This document shows, in pieces, positions 47,192 to 58,800 of a stretch of 64,000 nt of DNA. A program made the position numbers and the translations under genes. Every line of letters begins with the position of its first letter. Position 1 is the stretch's first letter. The stretch is from Colletes latitarsis (lineage: Eukaryota > Arthropoda > Insecta > Hymenoptera > Colletidae): the NCBI RefSeq assembly GCF_051014445.1, contig NC_135137.1, positions 34,473,501 to 34,537,500 of the forward strand, written 5' to 3'. The notes under the pieces were generated by a model. It saw only the letters and a program-made list of their open reading frames with translations, was not told the origin of the DNA and did no database searches.

Positions 47192-48544
47192 GATTCTTTA
47201 TTTTCTCGTTTCTTTTTTTTTTCGCGCAGTCTGTCCTCTCGACGGCGCCCTCGACGCCGCTCGAGAGAGCGAAGCATTTTTATCGGGCGAGCCTCCGCCG
47301 GCTACGGGAGCGGTCCAGAGGCCCGAATCAGGTTACCTGATACCAATGAATGAATACCCCGTATCCACAATGCACTCCTCCGCTCCTCGTCCCACAAAAA
47401 AAGCCCCTCGCTCTGTTCTCCCGCACGGCGTACCAACACCCTTCTCGTGGCTGCGTGTCACGTTCAACGGTCGGTGCAGTTGCACGAGGCACCTACACCG
47501 CGATCCGCGACCAACGAAGCCTCGACGAGAGAAACAGACGGATAGAGAGGTCGAGATACAGGGAGAGAGAAGGTTGCAATTAGCTAATCTCTCGAGTAGA
47601 AACGATAATTGGTATAATCGATGCACCAATTAGAGAGGACGCGAAACTAACGAGATTCGACCGGGACGCAACGTGCAACCGTTCGCTCTCTCCTCTTCGC
47701 GTCCCTCTCGATTTCCGTCTCGTTCTCTCTCCCCTCGCGGATCGCGATTCCCCCGGTCGCATTCTGGGCTACCTTTCGCCGAAAAGATCTCCTTATCTCG
47801 ACCGAACGCGGTATCGAGAAAGCCACCGTGGTCCTGGTCGAAGGAAACCCGCGTGCCCGGTGATAATGGCCGTTCGATGGGAATTATCATCGATAAAAGG
47901 CCGGCCTAATCAAGCTGCCTGGCAGTCCGGGCAGCCTTAATGAAAGACAACGATCCGCCATTTACGCGTCGGAATCCGAGAAAGAAGGGCGGAGACGGCC
48001 GCGATGCGAGAAAAATATTTCTGCGAACGCGCCAGAAATTTTTCTTCCTCCTTCCGTGACAGATTTTTTTCTCTCTCATTAGCCCCGGACGAACGCGGGA
48101 AGGGAGGGTTGCACCGTGGCACCAGGGACGATCGGGAACGCCAAGGTGAGAATAACGGACCTTTCACACCGCCATAACGTACTCTTTGAACTCCAATATA
48201 CGCGGTCTACGTGCGCGCATAGAGAAATCCCGTGCACGTGCATGGCCCCGGAGAGCGCGCGCGTGTATGCGCGAACTTTGCCCGCTCGCACGGTCAAAGG
48301 GTTTAGGATATACCCCCTACGTTTCCCTTTACAGGGCCCAGCAGCACTTTTGTCCTCGACAACGAGTATATAAGGCACGGAATATGAATTGGCGTTTCAC
48401 GCTTATTGTGCGACAGGAGGTGAGAGTGTGCCGAATTAATAGCCACTCCAGAGAGACCCGGGTTTCGAATATACCGTGTCGTCGAGAGAAAGAAGAGGCG
48501 AGGGTTTTCAACTCTCCTCCCTCCAAAAGTATACCCGAAAAAAA
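47192..48544. other. CpG/GC-rich block, no gene seen
   Basis: GC-rich, with pyrimidine-rich stretches (about 47685-47760) and purine-rich stretches (about 47520-47575). Several frames overlap on both strands and none is recognisable. The 10-bp palindrome TGCACGTGCA lies near 48233. Confidence 0.5.
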
Positions 48545-48579
48545 AGCACGGCGCGAACTAGCCCCGTGCTAGTTCGCGC
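48545..48579. repeat. 12-bp hairpin with a competing 7-bp stem
   Basis: GCGCGAACTAGC at 48551-48562 pairs perfectly with GCTAGTTCGCGC at 48568-48579 around CCCGT. The overlapping arm AGCACGG at 48545-48551 pairs perfectly with CCGTGCT at 48564-48570. The two stems share bases and cannot form together, so a transcript could in principle switch between them. An A run precedes it. No gene, ligand or regulatory role can be assigned. Confidence 0.85.
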
Positions 48580-51500
48580 TCCGCACAACACTTCACAATG
48601 AAGGCGTTCCTCTGTTCCACAAACGGTATGACGAATCGACGGCTATCGGTGTGTGTGAAATTCCCTTTGACACGGCACTCTCGGCGTTTCGCGAATCTCT
48701 TAAGCGGCCTGGAGTTTTTTAAAATCGTTTAGAGTTAGCAAGCACTCGAAAGAAACAATGAAACGCTGAAAAAATACTGGACGTTGCGTTCGTCGAGCAC
48801 GCTGACCGATTCGTTTTTCACCTTCCGATATTTTGGTACTCGCGTTAACGTGGCACTGCTAGTCATTTTAAAATTAATAATTTACACTGTTCACAAATAT
48901 GTGCAACTTAGAATAAGAGAAAATTTTTGCTTCGATTTCTTCCCGTTCTTTCAAAACGTGTTTGCAATATATTCGACTCAACTATTTTTTTATTACGAAA
49001 CAATTTCTGTTTTATTACTCGAGCGTTATCTACGTTCGTCGCGATATTAATAAACAATTTGTAAATACTAGTCGAACCGTGCGTTGCACGATTTTTTATT
49101 CGATAAAAGACCTTTCACAGGCAGATCGAGAGCTTTCGGACCTTACCGCGTACCGGTCGACGGGCGAAGTAAATATCGACGTCAATAAAGTGTCCCGATC
49201 AAAGGGAATTAAATGGGAAAGTGGCAATCCATTTTCTCGGCGTGTTGTTGAGTCTGCCATTCGTCATAATTGCGTTCGATTAAAAGCCTGGCGGGTCACC
49301 GCGTCGACGCCACGACTCGCGTATATTGATAGATACATCGAGGTATATTCGTCGAAGCACCGCAGAAGTGCGAAATCGAACTGATCCATGGAGAACCCCT
49401 ATCTATAATGTATTCTCGTGCGACCGCCGTAGCCGGCACACGAACCAGGCTCGTACACGAACCTACAGTACAGATACGTACGTACGTTTATTTCCGAATG
49501 GCGTTCTGTACGTAGTTCCGGCGTCGACACGACGCGACAGGCCGATCGCGGCACAAAACGAACACCCTACCGCCTAAACTAAATAATGCATGAGGTGGAT
49601 CGAACGCAACATTTAAATACGTGTATCCAGTTCGAACGGTTGCTACACCCTTGGCCTTGCACGATCGGTGCCACTCGGTTAAACGATCTAACTTTTCTAA
49701 ATCAAAATATCCCATTGCCCGTCTACTTGCTCAAAGAACTGACCAACTTCTTTCCCCTCCCCCCGTTCATAATTGCCGTCTTTGCTTAAACAACTTTACC
49801 CAGTTATCGTGCAAAAAGTATCTTACTTTCTACTCCAAAGAGTACGCGCGAAGTTTGCCTTCCCCATTTAGTTGCTGAGGGCTAACGTCATCTTCCTTCC
49901 ATTTTACATATCACTTTGTATTCTACTCGTCCTAATGACGATGAAATGTTGTATTAAAGTAACTACTCTTTAGTAGTTCTACCTCTCTGCAACTTCAAAT
50001 TTCCAACGTCGTGTGTTGCAAGAAATTATGACCGATAATATATTACAGGTTGATTTACTTTCCTCTTGTCTGGATTCCAAAAGAACGACTGATACTCGGC
50101 ACCGCTACACGGATAAATATCGTCATTATCGCATCGAGCGTCGGTATCCATAACCCCCGGAGAAAGAGTACCTCGTAAGTTTCGCGCAAAACACGGGACC
50201 ATAAAGATCCACGAAGGTGGAAAAAGGGGCAAATAGCACGTAGTCGATGCAGCAGTAAAGAACGATCGTTCTTGCATGACTTACGGGCACATTTATATGC
50301 GCGGAACTAGGTTACGCGGAGACTAGTTTAAGAATTTTTCTTACGATTCCTCCAAACACCTTCGTTGCTTCTTATACGGCCGAAACTTTTGCAATTGTGT
50401 AGTTTCGAGTTAGCGCACAACTTTGCCGATATAGTTTCTAATTTTAAAATCTAATAAAAGCCACCTCCCCCGGTTCCGTTCAAATTTTCGGATTTACGAC
50501 GAGAAAAGAATCGCCGCGATATACGAGCATGGACAAAAATAATATTTAACCCAATGTTTGTCTTCGCCCTTCTTTCGCTGTTCTTGCAAAAATATTCAAA
50601 GTATGATTACGTTTGCTCGAAAATAAATAACAAGAAGTTTTAAGGAAAATGTAATATCGTGAAATCGAAAATTAAAGAACTCGGGACCAAAAACCACCCT
50701 TATCGATGGCCGTTCTTTGCTAACAAGATTTCTCGAGTTTTTTCTTTATCGATACCGTAGCAGCCTTTTAAGGAAGCAAGTCACTCGCGAGCCGCGCGTT
50801 TCAAAGGGAAACGCGATGAGAAACCGAACATACCGATACCTTGTTGATCAGCGCCGCTGTAACTAATCCTTTAAAGGAACATGGAACTACTGGATGCGAA
50901 AGAAACACGGTAGCCTTATTAACTTTTGCCCAACGATGCATCATTCCAGCTGCTAGAGTAGCAAGACGTGCACCTAACTTGTCCAAGAACAAGCGTCGTT
51001 TACGCGTCGCTTAAGCGGTTCGCAAGCATCGAAACGGCGGGTGAATATAAATGAAGTTGTCTTTTGAGGCGCGCTGCCGCGTCAACTCTCTTGCGTGTAA
51101 CGTAATGAGACAGCAATCAAGGGATCATTGAAGATGCAACTTTGTCGGTCCAGCTAAAAAGGACAACGAACGCGACACGGGCACGAGTAGAGTAATTCGC
51201 AGCAATTTGCGAGAATATGCAAACATTAACACGCAACGACGTAAGTACGCAATTTGCAAGTCGCGATGTATCGCGACCACCAATCGTCTCGCAATTATAC
51301 ACTTCCAACGGACACGGAGGTTATTAACTTTCTTAAGAATTCTTCATCAAATTCTGTGTACCAAAAGAACGCGTTAAGAACGTTCGATCTTGTCTCTCGA
51401 GTGATCTCGCATATTCGAATCGATCACAGTTCGCGCGTAGTATCAGAGATTCTAATGAAATTGAAGTGCGATGCAGTCCATGCAAAATTAAGGAACAGTT

Positions 51501-51684
51501 TAAGTTATTGGTTTGCTAATTTCAAATATAGAAAAAAATACAGACAAAATTGCTAATAAATTTCTGTCTCCTTGATTGTCGACCTTGGATTACGAGCGCA
51601 TTTACGAGCAGTCAAGACAGCTTGCGGTGTCAAGGTGCAAGGAAAGCGAGTCTCGAAACAGAAGGAAGAATCAGAGGCACGCCG
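48580..51684. other. Mixed unique sequence, no gene seen
   Basis: AT-rich at 48.83-49.1 kb and 50.3-50.7 kb, otherwise mixed. CGCGTTTC/GAAACGCG forms an 8-bp hairpin at 50795-50815. The plus frame 51254-51556 (100 codons) has a mildly protein-like Ser/Lys/Leu composition, but no motif, and is left uncalled. Confidence 0.5.
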
Positions 51685-51692
51685 TGACGTCA
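51685..51692. promoter_or_regulatory. Perfect CRE-type palindrome TGACGTCA
   Basis: An exact match to the consensus cyclic-AMP response element bound by CREB/ATF bZIP dimers. A perfect 8-bp site is expected about once per 65 kb by chance, so a single occurrence here is not informative alone. No promoter is identified nearby. Confidence 0.25.
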
Positions 51693-51858
51693 AAGTTAAG
51701 ACCCCCGAAGGTACAATTTGGCGGGAAGAAGCCCGAGAAAGCAACCCGGGCGACGCGATTCGAGCGCGCCCGAGCTTAACGGCACTCAAACTGGAATTAA
51801 TGCGTAATTAAGGCGCGTTCACGCGATTGTCGTCGCGGCTCGAGGACCACTTAAACTC

Positions 51859-51880
51859 GGGAAGACCACTTCGTCTTCCC
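51859..51880. repeat. 8-bp hairpin GGGAAGAC/GTCTTCCC
   Basis: A perfect 8-bp stem with loop CACTTC. The string GACCACTT occurs just upstream (51845) and again at 51864-51871 across the stem-loop boundary, forming a short direct repeat. Likely incidental. Confidence 0.75.
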
Positions 51881-52823
51881 CCGTTGCGTCCTGCTTCCTT
51901 TAAATTGCTGAAATCGAAATGAACGGCGTTGATTGCGAACCGAATCCATTCGAATCTTTGTCTCGCGGAACAACACCGGTCCTTTTTTATCGTCGAGCGT
52001 CCGCGGTTAATTTCTTTTCTCTGTTTTCGTTTGTTCGTCTCAGTCAAAATAAGCAATTTAACTAGTTGGACGCGTTTCACCGTGTGATCATCTCAATCTG
52101 CGCTGGTTACGTTTATATTTATCCTCCTTTCGTTTGTTATTTAACAGCTTTATCAAATAAAAGGAAGAAAGGATAATATCCAAAACGAGGCTATCCTACA
52201 ACTTAATCCAAGGCGTTTATGCTCGCACACGAGCCACAAAAGTAATTTTTTTGAATAGTTGTGGAATCTTTACGAATAAAAATAACAATTCTATACGAGA
52301 ACGAATACTTCTGTGACCGAATGTAAGTAAAACTGTTCGTAATGGAAGAAAAGTGGACGTCTATAGGTTAGTCACAGAAAATTTCTCGATAAAGCTTATC
52401 AAAGAGCTTATCCAGAGGAAACGTCTATTCGCAGTTCCAGTCTTTGAGTATTTACAAGATTACCAACTTTGCGACTACTGCGCATTTACCCCAGCATTGC
52501 ATAATGAGAGCACTTAGCCCAAGTTTACGTTCTTCGAAAAGGGTGACATGAAAAAGTTCCTTTCGAGACACGTTTTACCTAAATCGACTTACTGTTGATG
52601 TTTCGTAGACATCGCTAATGCAACGTTCGACGAGCACAGTTTATTTCAAAGTAAAAATGATATCGCGTCGCAATCAGAACTAACATTCAACGTAGTACCA
52701 ACAGATACCTATTAGAAAGATTCGACGAATATTTGTGTACGATCAAATAAATTGAAAATCAATTTTTGTAACGGTCACTGCATAGTTCTGTCCAACAAAT
52801 TCGACCCTCGACAATAGAAAATC
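51881..52823. other. Mixed unique sequence, no gene seen
   Basis: No open frame of note after the short minus frame at 51808-52080. AT-rich from about 52.1 kb. Nothing is supportable. Confidence 0.5.
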
Positions 52824-52853
52824 ATCGCGTATATCGACGATATACGACGCGAT
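52824..52853. repeat. 30-nt hairpin with 3-nt loop and 3-nt bulge
   Basis: CGTATATC at 52828-52835 pairs perfectly with GATATACG at 52839-52846 around loop GAC. After an unpaired ACG (52847-52849) the flanking ATCG (52824-52827) pairs with CGAT (52850-52853). The layout, a stem with a 3-nt one-sided bulge and a 3-nt loop, resembles the longer hairpin at 38970, but the sequences differ. Confidence 0.85.
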
Positions 52854-55800
52854 AGCAATTCACCTTTAATAACGCAATTTTCTGTCAATCACAGATAGAA
52901 AAGGGCAGAAAACAGTGGAATGAAAATGGTTGCTAGAAAAAGATACGCATAGAATGTACAGCTTGACCCAGTTGATAGGATGGATTTTTCTGGAATCGCG
53001 CGTACTTCAGCCTGTCCAAATCAAGAAAAGCTTTTCGAGGCAATAGCGCCGCGTATAGCGACTGTAAAATGGAAAACAAATTAGAAAATGTTTTCGCAGA
53101 CAATTTAAAAACGTCGCGACCAGAATTACATCAAATTAAAAATGTCGTGCGTCTTTTCTCTCGATCTGAACTTAAATTCGACTATTTCACGCACAATTCG
53201 GTCGATGATAATTTAAACGATCAATTAACAAAGCTATTACGACCATGTTTCTGTCCTTAAGAAGAGTTTAAAATGAGCATTTTATGGAAACAAATGGTTC
53301 TCGATAAAAGAAAAAAAAGGATCTCGATTGTCATCTATGCCCGTGCCAAATTCAAATCAATAAAGCAATTTCGAATACTCGAAAGCGGGAACGTGTTCGA
53401 TGTTTCCGTAGGCAACGCTGCTTGTATTTGCCTGGTGATGAATTATCGGACAGTGCACCTTTCATTGCGCTAAATACGTATTTCATAATTAAACGCCACG
53501 AAGCGTGGGGTATGCGGAGAATGCCGAACATAAAGGGGCTCGCGACGAGATCGGGGTGAGTTAGAAATTTGAAATTGTCTGCGCCCCCTTCGTAAAATCT
53601 CACCCTTCGTCGGTTACCTTCGCGCAGAATGTCTAAATACAAGCTCGAAAAAAATTAATAACGCCGCTCGAAACTCCGGGGCTCCTCGTTCCGGGTACGC
53701 GCGGTGCGTTCTCGAACGCGGAATAAAATTAACGTACCGATTAAAAATTTTCGTCGTGCGTTTAAATGATTTTATTATAATGCGCGACGGTAATTCCTTC
53801 CTATTTTTTTTTTTTTTTACCACGCAGACGGCACGGAGTTGCGAGAAAAAAGAAAGAAAAAACGAAACATGAAGTTTTCCTATGGTTATGAGTAATGAAA
53901 TTCTAATTTTAGATCATGGAGGGTTGGCGGAAGTACACACTCGTGGAGGAATATCCCGACGACACTTAAGGGCTTAATTAACGCTACGCGAAACTTGGCT
54001 GCTTTTTGCACGACTACCGATGCATACCTTGCGAACAGCGACGAGTCCAAGCCAGCCGGTATTTCTGCTCCGTGTGTGCGTTACGAAGACCCTTACGTGT
54101 GCACATGTGTGAAAACATCAAGGGAGTTGAAATTAGGTTAGGACACATTGAGACGGTTGGGATGACTCGATTAAATGTAACTCCCATCTGTTTAGATTTG
54201 ATTATAGCACATCCGTTGATGGTCGCTGAGTGCCGATATCGTGCCAAGGGTATGCGACCTTTAACTGCAAATATTTCCTCGTCGGAATAGCAAGCTCATT
54301 CGTGCGCGAAAATTATTTCGCTTTCCAAACTAATTTCGAACCGACGTCAGTACGAGAAACAAGATCTATTAAGTAATACCGCACGAAATTAATTTAGAGA
54401 ATGAAAATTCTATTCGATCGATAACACGCGCCCATATCGGTTTCTTCGGTGGAAACATATAAATAAAAATATTCGTGCGACCCAACGTACGAGTTAAATG
54501 TCGCGCCGAAGTTAAATAGTGGAATTTTTTAACGATCGTAATTCGGTTTAAAAATCGTTCCTTCGGAAGTTTTCCCCGGGGGAATAAAAACTTAAAAATA
54601 TCAGAATGATCGAGGAAGTCTAGACGAGAACCAGGACGATAGTTAATCTTTGGAATAAGGCTAATGGCCACTTCTAAACTGCCGAGGCGATCGAATAGGT
54701 GCGCCAAATGTCGATAATATACTTGGAAGCACCAGGCCAGTCTGACAGAACGCACCCCTTCAGTTTTGTTCGTAACTAATGACTTGAAACGAAAGACGTC
54801 ACGTCGCGGCGATTTAATATCGGAATCGCCGTTATGTCCGAGCGGAGATAATGCGTCGCGTAATTAATTCGCACGGTCGTGAAAAAAGAAATAGTTTAAT
54901 TTAAACGTACGACCACCTTGTACCGTTTAAACGTAGCTTCTTCTCCGAAGTTCCGGTCCACCCACCGCCGGGGGATTTTATTAAACGCGTTCGTCGACAT
55001 TGAGATTTGCCGAGAAAACTTTCTCGAGATAAAGGGAGTAGAGAAGAGAGCACAGACGCGCAAGGATAAAATAAAGGGGCGAAAGAGAGACGCGAAAACG
55101 TTAGAAAGCGAAGAACAGAAGGGTAGAAAGAACAGGATAGAAACTTTACACTCATTACTCAACCCTAGTGTTCCGTACGGGTGGAGAGGGCCAAGACTGC
55201 CATGAATGTCTCCTTTATTTCATTTTGCGAAATCAAGCCGCCGTTTAACCCACTGGAGCTTGTATCGCCCAGACATGGTAATGACGCTCGAAACGAGAAC
55301 ACGCTTTTTGCGAACCACGATAAATAGGAACAGCTTCGCGCGTAAAGAGTACACGTACGTCGACGGACCACCGTGTGTTTCTGTTTCGCTGAAAACCGAT
55401 GAGCAACGGAGTCTGTTTCGCGAACAAAAATACCATTGTTGAACCCTGCTTCCGTTCTTCGGACATGAACTTGACCCGTGACCCGTGCAAACTCACTCGA
55501 AAGTTACTATACTATCAATATAATTACTATACTATGAAACCACTTTTATACCTGCACGAAAATATCATAAAATAATTGCGTGTCGGTGCTTTTAATTTTT
55601 TCGAAAATTTGTTTTAAATACGGCAACATTATTATGTTGATAGATTAAAAACTTTTAGCGGGAAGTTAATATTTGCAGGGTTTAAGAAATCAGCGCGGAA
55701 CTTCTCACCTTCATAACGTTATTAGGCAGTTAAGAAGAAAAGTAGCATACAAATGGGCACGGATAACAACCCACAGCTGTGGAATGGTTATTCAAGTTAC

Positions 55801-58800
55801 CAGGAGTTTGAGGATTCCGCGAACCTCATAGTGACCATGCGGACAAACAGAGTATCAATTTCCCCAGGAAATCCTCGTGTAATCCGCCAACAATGGACAC
55901 TGGGGTTGGTCGGCCGACCCAAGATTCTCTACGGCGAGCTCGATATACGAAACATTCAATGAAGACGAACCGTCCGTGGTTCACCCCGTAATAGATCCTC
56001 GCGGAAAAATATTTTCATATCAACCACCACCGTTATCCTTATCTCCGCCTCTTTCGCGTATCCTTTCTTTCTTTCGAGTCTACGTGATCTACAGTTTCAA
56101 AGTCATACCTATAAAATAGCCAATACTTCTTATCCCATTCCCGATAAAAGCCATATTTTCGGTTAGATAGCTCCCTCGCATGCTTCCGTGCTTGGAAATG
56201 TATTATTTACTGTACCGCCTACTGTATTTACCCCGGCTAGGGAATCGCTTCTTCGATCGGTCGACACGTACTCGAACTTCTTGCGGCCGATACGAAAATA
56301 GAAAGGAAAGTCGAGGCGCATTCTCGCCACGTCGCCGCGGCGCGAAAAGTTTCTCGTGAAATTCGTATTCGCAAATAATACGACACGCTATTATGTATCA
56401 ATTCGAAACGAGCGAATAAAACCAGAAGGGACCGTCAACCGGATCGTTCCACGATCGTACCGCAACGTCGGTTCTTATCCGCATTAAGAACTTCCTCCGC
56501 CGCTTTTTTAATGCGACCAATTTCGAAGAAGAGGAACGATCTCTGATTTATTATTCCATTTAACGTCTACACATGTTGCGGCGAACGAACCTCCCCGAAC
56601 CCGGTCTTTCGTACCGAAGCTCCGTTAATTGCGGTATCGAACTTCGCAATCTCATTCGTCTTCGACCAACCGTGACGACACCACCTTCGTTCCAACGTAT
56701 CGGTTACGGCCACTCTGGCCGAGTGAAACGGACAGTTAGACCGAACGAGCGAAGTCGTGACAGAGAAGCGGGGGTTGTTCCGAGCGACTCGACCGACAAG
56801 CGAGGGTGCAAGAGCTCGTGCGTGTTCGAGAGACCGAGCCAAGAGCGTAAGAGACCGAAAGTGGCGCGAGCGTGGGGAAGAACACGGAGGAAAAGAAGAA
56901 TATATTATACCTAGCGTCAGCTGTGCTTTATAACCCAAGCATCAGGCCGGCGCCACGGTGTGGGTTTATATCGCGATACACTGTGCATCTGCCAACCTCT
57001 GTTCCCCGTGCGATCAGCTTCGCTCTTTTTTTCCACGAGGTGCCCGCCCGTTCCCTTCGTTCGACTATCTTCCCGCTTCGCTCTCCTACGCTGCACCGCA
57101 ACAGAAAAGCTTTTTGCGCCTCCGGGATCATTACACAGTCGTGGAACTGCACCGACCTCCAGAGATGAAGTTATCCGCGCGTACGTGAGCGAGGTGTCAA
57201 TAGTTTTAGCCAGTCACGGAATTCGCAAAAAAGGTGACCGCCCTGACCGCGGCGCAAAAAGGCCAAATGGAATGCATCGCGTCACGGAGAACTGGTTCTT
57301 TATAGACGTTTAATTCGTTCCCTTCGGACTCTTACAGGCACAATGTTTCAACAACTCGATCCAACGATGAAACAACCTTACGAAAGTATCGAGTGAATTC
57401 AACTTTGAAGAATATAAAATGTGTTTTCGGTGATACACCATTTTTTCTTTTAATGGACGTCCTCTTAAAGTCCCAAACGAGACGTCGAAGCACACTCGTA
57501 GTTTTCACGAGCGCAACGTCTCTGCATCGCGTACCCATTACGCAATCTTAAGACGAGGACGCGTTCCCAAAGAGCAGACGCATCTCTGCACAGGGGGAAG
57601 CGTCAAACGGAACCCGTTGCATCGAATGAAAGCTCAGCCCTCATGAACATTTAAGTAACTCCCTAATGGAAGTTTGGGTGGAAAGTTGAGGACTACGAAC
57701 GAATTCAAGCACCGATCGTATCCTGCGATCGTAACAACCTGATCCGGATATAATAATTAAAAATGAATTTAAAATACACGCAACTAATGCTTAACAAACG
57801 TCTGAATCAGTGGAATAGATAGATTATTCGCGTAACAAGTAACACATTGTTTGGACGAAAGGAATATAGGTAGACTCCGATGGAAGCAGCAGACGTCACG
57901 TGCACGCTCCGATTCTTAGCGTTAAATCGTAAATTGGAATTGAAATTGCACTGTTTGTAGCCGTTAATACGAAATTAATTATGCACCGTCAGGTGCAGGT
58001 ATTACCCCATTCGACGCTGATCTCGAATCAAATTAGATGCATTATCATGGCATTAGTCCCGCGTCTTATTTCGAGACGCAGGCACCGAGAAGATGGCGCA
58101 TTGTGCGACTCCGGGACCATTTCATAGATCGGTAAGGCACGGAGCTTGCGAGGCAGGTCTGCAGCTTCAGCAACATGTCGCGTATTAGAGCACGTGTGTA
58201 CGATTATATGTCCTTGCTACCGCGCGTATGGTCCGCACACAACTGCGAATTAAATTACGTCAGTCTATATCGTGTAACAATGCGCTCGCAGAATTACGCG
58301 GAGAACCGGCACGTCGTCAGTAGGACGTGTTACAGCTGTAATGAGGCAGAGTGATTTCACGATGAAACAGCGAGAGACAAGAGGATCCCGTGCATAAGCG
58401 CAGAAGCCGCTGTAAATCATGTTACATTCATCTTTTTCTTTATCCGCGCCGGACTGTTAATCTTGCTTTATACACAGTCCGGCGAACAAACTATTTGTCT
58501 CGATCGTTTTTTCAGCGGGAAAGCAATCAAATTTATCTACTTATTCGCGAACTCCTACAAGAACTACGGATCGATATTTTTAAAATATATTCGATTGAGA
58601 GAATTCGATTGATGTTACATTCTCGTCGCGATAGACAAGCTCCGACGCTTTCCGAGCAAATACTATAATATCCAATGTACAGAATTTATTGAATAATGGC
58701 ACGAGACAAAAGCGTACTCGGAAGTCAGAAACATCGACATCGCTTTCCGATACTATTGACAGATATATTCGATGCGTTTGAAAAGTATGTGTACATTTAT

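Noticed and set aside
51254..51556. 100-codon plus frame with mildly protein-like composition
   Set aside because: No recognisable features, a length easily reached by chance, and no supporting context.
53069..53473. Two adjacent short plus frames that might be two exons of one gene
   Set aside because: The frames are separated by stops and no convincing splice donor and acceptor pair was seen between them.
58130..58160. TAAGGCACGGAG resembling the start of the miR-124 mature sequence
   Set aside because: The match stops after about nine bases and no precursor-length hairpin surrounds it.
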